Source: Fervidicoccaceae archaeon (GTDB lineage: Archaea > Thermoproteota > Thermoprotei_A > Sulfolobales > Fervidicoccaceae). Taken from it: a stretch of DNA of 64,000 nucleotides. The notes beneath the pieces were generated by a model that did no database searches, had not been told where the DNA came from, and saw nothing but the letters and a program-made list of their open reading frames with translations. How positions within the stretch are numbered: position 1 is the first letter of the stretch; every line of letters begins with the position of its first letter. The stretch spans positions 161,647 to 225,646 of the forward strand of contig JAVYOA010000001.1 of assembly GCA_038734945.1 (NCBI GenBank), written 5' to 3'. Positions 59,625 to 64,000 of this stretch are shown piece by piece. Made by a program: the position numbers and the translations under genes.

Positions 59625-61319
59625 ATGAGGAGAGAGAGGGGAATATCATCAGCAGCCCTAATTGGAATAGTTGTAGTTATACTGGCAGTGGTAGCTGTTG
59701 GAGCCTATCTAGCCACAAGAGGAGGCGGAGCTCCCACAACAACTACTACAACAACTACTTCTCCAACAACAACACAAACAACCACACAGACTACAACAAC
59801 TACTGCGCAGCCTCCAAAGGGAACTCTTGTAGTAGCTATGGGGACAGATGCTTCAACTCTGGATCCTCAAGATGCTACCGATAACCCATCAGAGATGGTT
59901 AACAGAATTATCTACGAGGGGTTGGTTGAGTTCGACGCTAACTTGAACATAAAACCTATGCTTGCTGAGAGCTGGGAGATAAAGGACAACGGAACAACAT
60001 ACATCTTCCATTTGAGGAAAGGAGTATTCTTCCAGGATGGAACTCCATTTGATGCCTATGCCGTAAAGGTAAACTTTGATAGAGTTCTGAACCAGTCACT
60101 TAAGCTCCAGAGGACGAGCCTTTATGCTCCAATAATTCAATCTGTTGAAATAATAGACAACTACACGGTGGCTTTTCATTTGAAAATGCCCTTTGGGGCA
60201 TTTCTCAACGACCTAGCCCACGGAGCTGGCCTAATAATATCTCCCACACTTATAAACTCCGGTAAAGATGTGAAGACGAATCCGGTTGGGACTGGCCCCT
60301 ACATGCTCCAGGAATGGGTCAAGGGAGATCACATAACTTTGGTTGCCAATCCAAATTACTGGAACAAAACTGCAGCCCCTAAGTTTGAGAAGATAATAAT
60401 AAAGGTCGTTGCGGATGATAAGGCTAGAGAAAACCTTCTCAAGACTGGAGACGTCGATGTAGTCCTCAGAATTCCCCCAGTCGATGTTGCTTCTCTGAAC
60501 AACACTGGCAACATAATCACTAGAGCCTATCCAACTTCAAGAGTCATATACATTGCAATGAACCTAATGAATCCAAAGTTCCAGGATGTGAGAGTGAGGC
60601 AGGCGTTCAACTACGCTGTTGACAAGGAAGCGATAATCAGCTCAATACTCAATGGGCTTGGCAAGCCAGCAACCTCACCCCTAGCATCAAGCACATATGG
60701 CTATTGCAATGCAGGCTACTATAATTACAATGTGACTAAGGCAAAGGAGCTTCTGAAGGAAGCAGGATGGTGGGATAGAGATGGGGATGGATATGTTGAG
60801 AACGCAAACGGTCAGAAGCTTGAGGTTTCACTTTGGACTCCTCAGGGAAGATATGTTGGAGACTATCAGATGGCCCAGGCTGTTCAAAGCTATCTAACAG
60901 CCATAGGAGTGAAGGTCAATTTGCAGGTGTGGGAGTGGACTTCCTATCTCAATGAGGTTAGAAAGCCATATAATCAATCACAGAACAAGGAGCTCTTCCT
61001 GATGGGATGGGCACCATCAACAGGAGAGGGAGACTGGGTTCTAAGACCACTGCTGGCCTCTTGGATGTGGGCTCCTGCAGGGAGCAACTACGGCTACTAC
61101 AACAACTCTCAGGTCGATGCTCTCATACAGAAGCAGATGGTCACCCTGGGACAGGAGAGGCTTGATGCGATGTGCCAAGCACAGAAAATAGTGTTCAATG
61201 ATGCTCCATGGATATTCTTAGTGGAAATGTACGATACTATTGGAATGAAGAGCAATGTAAAGGGAATAGTATATCTGCCAATTGAGATAGTTATGCTGAA
61301 GTATGCTTATAGCAGCTAA
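59625..61319 (+). CDS. Peptide/oligopeptide ABC transporter substrate-binding protein (OppA/DppA-like)
   Basis: The 564-residue protein begins MRRERGISSAALIGIVVVILAVVAVGAYLA, a class III-like or anchor sequence, followed by a long Thr-rich stalk. The SBP_bac_5 fold follows (GTLVVAMGTDASTLDPQDATDNPSEMVNRIIYEGLVEFD, KPMLAESWEIKDNGTTYIFHLRKGVFFQDGTPFDAYAVKVNF, NPVGTGPYMLQEW). It should bind peptides outside the cell for the permease and ATPase genes downstream. Confidence 0.94.
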   Translation: MRRERGISSAALIGIVVVILAVVAVGAYLATRGGGAPTTTTTTTTSPTTTQTTTQTTTTTAQPPKGTLVVAMGTDASTLDPQDATDNPSEMVNRIIYEGLVEFDANLNIKPMLAESWEIKDNGTTYIFHLRKGVFFQDGTPFDAYAVKVNFDRVLNQSLKLQRTSLYAPIIQSVEIIDNYTVAFHLKMPFGAFLNDLAHGAGLIISPTLINSGKDVKTNPVGTGPYMLQEWVKGDHITLVANPNYWNKTAAPKFEKIIIKVVADDKARENLLKTGDVDVVLRIPPVDVASLNNTGNIITRAYPTSRVIYIAMNLMNPKFQDVRVRQAFNYAVDKEAIISSILNGLGKPATSPLASSTYGYCNAGYYNYNVTKAKELLKEAGWWDRDGDGYVENANGQKLEVSLWTPQGRYVGDYQMAQAVQSYLTAIGVKVNLQVWEWTSYLNEVRKPYNQSQNKELFLMGWAPSTGEGDWVLRPLLASWMWAPAGSNYGYYNNSQVDALIQKQMVTLGQERLDAMCQAQKIVFNDAPWIFLVEMYDTIGMKSNVKGIVYLPIEIVMLKYAYSS

Positions 61320-61333
61320 TCAAGAGGGGATGA

Positions 61334-62278
61334 GAGATAGCAGCTCCTCTCTGGAGCTATATAACAAAGCGTTTTTTACTCCTTATACCAACTCTTTTGG
61401 GAGCCTCAGTCATCATTTTCTTCATGATTCACCTTCTTCCCGGAGATCCAGCACAGATACTGGCTGGACCGGAGGCAACCCTCCAGGACATACAGAACAT
61501 GAGGATAAGGCTGGGTCTGGACAAGCCGTTGCCAGTGCAGTACTTCATGTTCATGGAGAGGCTCCTAACTTGGAATCTGGGAAACAGCCTCGTTTCAGGC
61601 TTTCCAATCTCATCCCTAATCCTTCCAAGGTTCATAAATACTCTGAAGCTAGCAGTTCTAGCAACTATTATATCTCTCTCCATAGGGATCCTTCTTGGAA
61701 TAATTGCGGCTCTTAGGAGAAACACGGCCATCGATAGGATAGTTATGATATTCGCGTTGCTCGGAGTCTCCATGCCTGTATTTCTCCTCGCAGTACTTCT
61801 AATCGTTATATTCTCAATAAAGCTCCACCTTTTTCCTGCAACAGTAATAGGAACATCGCCCTCTCTTAGACATCTTGTTCTCCCATCCTTGACGCTTGGT
61901 CTCATAGGTGCAGCTCCCATAGCTAGGATGACAAGATCCAGCATGGTTGAAGTGATGAGCCAGGAATACATAAAAACTAGTGAGGCGTTTGGCTTCTCAT
62001 GGAGAAGGGTGATCTTCGTTCATGCCCTTCGAAACGCCCTAATTCCAGTGGTAACTGTTGCTGGACTGAACTTTGGTTATCTTTTGGCAGGTGCAGTGAT
62101 AACTGAAACAGTCTTCGCATATCCAGGACTTGGAAGACTGATAGTCGATTCAATTTTTGCCAGGGACTACCCAGTTGTTCAGTTCGGCCTTCTGATGATA
62201 GTGGCCTTATTCGCATTTGTGAATATGGCAGTAGATGTTCTGTATGCTCTGATAAATCCGAGGGTGAGGCTCGAGTGA
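61334..62278 (+). CDS. dppB: Peptide ABC transporter permease (DppB-like), start codon unclear
   Basis: DppB features are PGDPAQILAGPEATLQDIQNMRIRLGLDKPLPVQYF and GFSWRRVIFVHALRNALIPVVTVAG. The first membrane helix requires WSYITKRFLLLIPTLLGASVIIFF, which is open from 61334 but has no ATG, GTG or TTG before TTG 61397. Starting at 61397 would cut the helix in half. GAGGGG at 61324-61329 lies 7 nt before an ATA codon at 61337. Either a rare start codon is used or the N-terminus carries a frameshift relative to ATG 61330. Confidence 0.85.
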   Translation, partial: EIAAPLWSYITKRFLLLIPTLLGASVIIFFMIHLLPGDPAQILAGPEATLQDIQNMRIRLGLDKPLPVQYFMFMERLLTWNLGNSLVSGFPISSLILPRFINTLKLAVLATIISLSIGILLGIIAALRRNTAIDRIVMIFALLGVSMPVFLLAVLLIVIFSIKLHLFPATVIGTSPSLRHLVLPSLTLGLIGAAPIARMTRSSMVEVMSQEYIKTSEAFGFSWRRVIFVHALRNALIPVVTVAGLNFGYLLAGAVITETVFAYPGLGRLIVDSIFARDYPVVQFGLLMIVALFAFVNMAVDVLYALINPRVRLE

Positions 62279-63141
62279 TGCTATCACTTGAAGAGATTCT
62301 GACCCCTCAGAGGAAGCTACTGCTCCGGAAGCTGAGGAGAAATAAGAACGTCATGTTAGGAGGATCCCTTGCTTTAATATTCTTCGCCATGGCCGTTCTC
62401 GCTCCCCTCATCTCTCCATATAGCCCAACTGCTGGAAATCTGATCAATTCTCTGAAGCCACCATCCTTGAGTCATCCGTTTGGAACAGATTATTTGGGAA
62501 GAGATATATTGAGCAGGGTGATCTGGGGAGCAAGAACATCTCTAATAATAGCTTTAGGGGGCATTGCAATATCTCTCACGCTTGGTGCTATTATTGGGGG
62601 ATTCTCGGGATACGTCGGAGGATTTTTTGACAGTGCAGTTATGGGTATTATCAACATACTCTTAGCATTCCCCGATATACTTCTTGCTCTTTTCGTTGCA
62701 GCTATCACTGGACCTGGGCTGGACAACGTGATCCTCGCTATAGGAGTCTACAATTTCCCTCAATTTGCCAGAATTGCAAGGGGGGCAGTCATTTCAATAA
62801 AGACATCCGACTATGTTGAAGCTGCTAGAGCAATTGGAGAGAGCAGATCATCCATATTTTTCAGGTACATTATGCCTAACAGCCTATCTCCGATAGTAGT
62901 TCATGCTACTCTCAGAACTGCAGCCTCTATACTAACTGCTGCTGGGCTAAGCTTCTTAGGCCTTGGCGTTCAGCCTCCAACTCCTGAATGGGGGGCAATG
63001 ATAAGCGAGGCCCTATACTACTTGGATGCTGCTCCGTACATGTGGGTCTTCCCTGGGACATTCTTAGTTTTAACTGTTTTGGGATTCAATCTGCTAGGAG
63101 ATGGTCTCAATGACGTTCTCAATCCAAGAATCAAGGACTGA
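62278..63141 (+). CDS. dppC: Peptide ABC transporter permease (DppC-like)
   Basis: The 287-residue permease has an N-terminal helix (VMLGGSLALIFFAMAVLAPLISPY), then HPFGTDYLGRDILSRVIWGARTSL, and the coupling region YVEAARAIGESRSSIFFRYIMPNSLSPIVV. FLGLGVQPPTPEWGAMISEA is also diagnostic. ATG 62278 overlaps the dppB stop (TGATG); GTG 62275 is an alternative. It pairs with dppB to form the channel. Confidence 0.95.
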   Translation: MLSLEEILTPQRKLLLRKLRRNKNVMLGGSLALIFFAMAVLAPLISPYSPTAGNLINSLKPPSLSHPFGTDYLGRDILSRVIWGARTSLIIALGGIAISLTLGAIIGGFSGYVGGFFDSAVMGIINILLAFPDILLALFVAAITGPGLDNVILAIGVYNFPQFARIARGAVISIKTSDYVEAARAIGESRSSIFFRYIMPNSLSPIVVHATLRTAASILTAAGLSFLGLGVQPPTPEWGAMISEALYYLDAAPYMWVFPGTFLVLTVLGFNLLGDGLNDVLNPRIKD

Positions 63142-64000
63142 AGAGGTCCTGAGGATAAGAGATCTGAGGGTATACTATAGAGGAGATGTGGGCCTCGTAA
63201 AGGCAGTAGATGGAGTGGCAGTTTCCATAGAAAGGGGCTCCTCCCTCGCTCTTGTGGGTGAGAGCGGCTCAGGAAAAACTACTTTGGGACATGCAGTTAT
63301 GGGACTCCTTCCATTCAATGCCGTAGTTCCCAGCGGCGAAATTCTTTTCTCTGGAAGTGATATCCTCAAGATGAGCAGGGAGCAGCTCAGAAGAATAAGG
63401 GGAGATAGAATAACCATGGTTTTTCAGGAGCCCTCAGCAGCCCTCAATCCAGTATTCAAAATATCATCTTTTCTCAGGGATGTGCTTAGGAAGAGAAGAG
63501 GAGCATCAATGAGCGAGAAGGAGATCAGAGAAGAATCAATAAAGCTTCTGAGGAGCGTCAGAATTCCCTCTCCCGAGATGGTTCTCGATAGATATCCTCA
63601 CGAGCTGAGCGGTGGAATGAAGCAGAGGGTCCTCATAGCGGCAGCCATAGCAAACAATCCAGATCTAATAGTTCTCGATGAGCCAACTAGTGCTCTGGAC
63701 GTAAGCGTCCAGGCCCAAATACTTAGACTTCTAGATGAGCTCAGAAACAAAATGAGACTCTCTCTCCTCTTCATAACCCACAACCTCGGCGTTGCTGCGC
63801 AGGTCTCGGAAAAGGTTGCTGTTATGTATGCAGGGAAGATAGTTGAGATAGCCCCGACTGAGGTCATATTCGAAAGACCTCTTCATCCTTATACCACAAT
63901 GCTCATGAAAACAATACCTAGCATAAGTAAGGAAGTGAAGGAGAGATGGCTCGAGGCCATACCTGGGGCCTTCCCAGATCTAATCTCCCCCCCTCCAGGA
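63110..64000 (+). CDS. dppD: Peptide ABC transporter ATP-binding protein (DppD/OppD-like), 3' partial
   Basis: Walker A GESGSGKTT, Q-loop VFQEPSAALNP, signature LSGGMKQRVL, Walker B LIVLDEPTSALD and H-loop THNLG are all present. I start it at ATG 63110, inside the end of dppC, with GGAGATGG upstream. The window ends in the oligopeptide C-terminal region (AIPGAFPDLISPPPG), where Cys residues would follow. An OppF partner probably lies downstream, outside the window. Confidence 0.93.
   Translation, partial: MTFSIQESRTEEVLRIRDLRVYYRGDVGLVKAVDGVAVSIERGSSLALVGESGSGKTTLGHAVMGLLPFNAVVPSGEILFSGSDILKMSREQLRRIRGDRITMVFQEPSAALNPVFKISSFLRDVLRKRRGASMSEKEIREESIKLLRSVRIPSPEMVLDRYPHELSGGMKQRVLIAAAIANNPDLIVLDEPTSALDVSVQAQILRLLDELRNKMRLSLLFITHNLGVAAQVSEKVAVMYAGKIVEIAPTEVIFERPLHPYTTMLMKTIPSISKEVKERWLEAIPGAFPDLISPPPG

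Noticed and set aside
1..64000. CRISPR arrays or ribosomal RNA genes.
   Set aside because: No regularly spaced direct repeats and no rRNA-like blocks were seen on either strand.

Overview
The window reads as a hyperthermophilic crenarchaeon (Thermoproteota), most like the peptide-fermenting Desulfurococcales/Fervidicoccales. The support is the thermosome, the crenarchaeal RNA polymerase subunit Rpo8, eL38 and eL37, Elf1, archaeosine tRNA-guanine transglycosylase, GGGP synthase for ether lipids, archaeal CPSF-type beta-CASP nucleases, a tRNA with two bulge-helix-bulge introns, and AGA/AGG/ATA-rich codon use. The species was not determined and no database was searched. There is no rRNA and no CRISPR array.

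Layout. 0-3 kb: end of an oligopeptide ABC transporter (oppD/oppF) and an amidohydrolase. 3-4.2 kb: flavodiiron protein (minus strand). 4.3-9 kb: a complete branched-chain amino-acid-type ABC transporter (binding protein, two permeases, two ATPases). 9-18 kb: carbamate kinase, a GNAT protein, a short TFB-like protein, tgtA with an Lsm protein, Rpo8, a TauE-type permease, asparagine synthase and a gamma-glutamyltransferase-family enzyme. 18-28.3 kb is an information-processing and housekeeping block: tRNA-Val, a regulator, GGGP synthase/Elf1/SWIM/RpiA operon, eL38, a beta-CASP nuclease, NAC, tRNA-Pro with two introns, a PUA/PAC2 pair and the thermosome. 28-38.8 kb: AK6-type kinase, aldehyde ferredoxin oxidoreductase, MscS channel, B12/radical-SAM protein, PIG-V-like protein, flavin reductase, TenA, tRNA(CAU), SfsA, translin and S-adenosylhomocysteine hydrolase. 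38.7-45.4 kb: riboflavin-pathway reductase, eL37/Lsm, a PUA protein, aCPSF1, a decayed TnpB fragment, an orphan CARF-HTH regulator, a type IV pilin-like protein and UbiX. 45.4-51.6 kb: a candidate H/ACA guide RNA, an ABC-2 exporter and a sodium-pumping biotin-dependent decarboxylase operon that includes a 41-residue membrane protein. 51.6-59.3 kb: mobB/moeA and a molybdopterin oxidoreductase operon whose NrfD membrane subunit is split by a TnpB-only insertion sequence, followed by SecG/Sec61-beta. 59.6-64 kb: a second peptide ABC transporter, cut by the window end.

The metabolic genes fit together as growth on peptides. Opp and Liv transporters take up peptides and amino acids, and GGT- and amidohydrolase-type enzymes trim them. 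Aldehyde ferredoxin oxidoreductase and carbamate kinase handle fermentation intermediates. The decarboxylase would turn acyl-CoA decarboxylation into a sodium gradient. Several genes sit in small overlapping operons whose starts are set by GGTG-type Shine-Dalgarno sequences, often with GTG or TTG start codons.

The most notable signals are: a tRNA-Pro(CGG) whose second intron can form a full splicing motif only after the first is removed; two separate 15-16 residue lysine-rich micro-ORFs, each with its own promoter-like and ribosome-binding sequences; a hairpin with H/ACA guide geometry; the reading-frame-exact split of nrfD by a TnpB element; and a DppB-type permease with no standard start codon.
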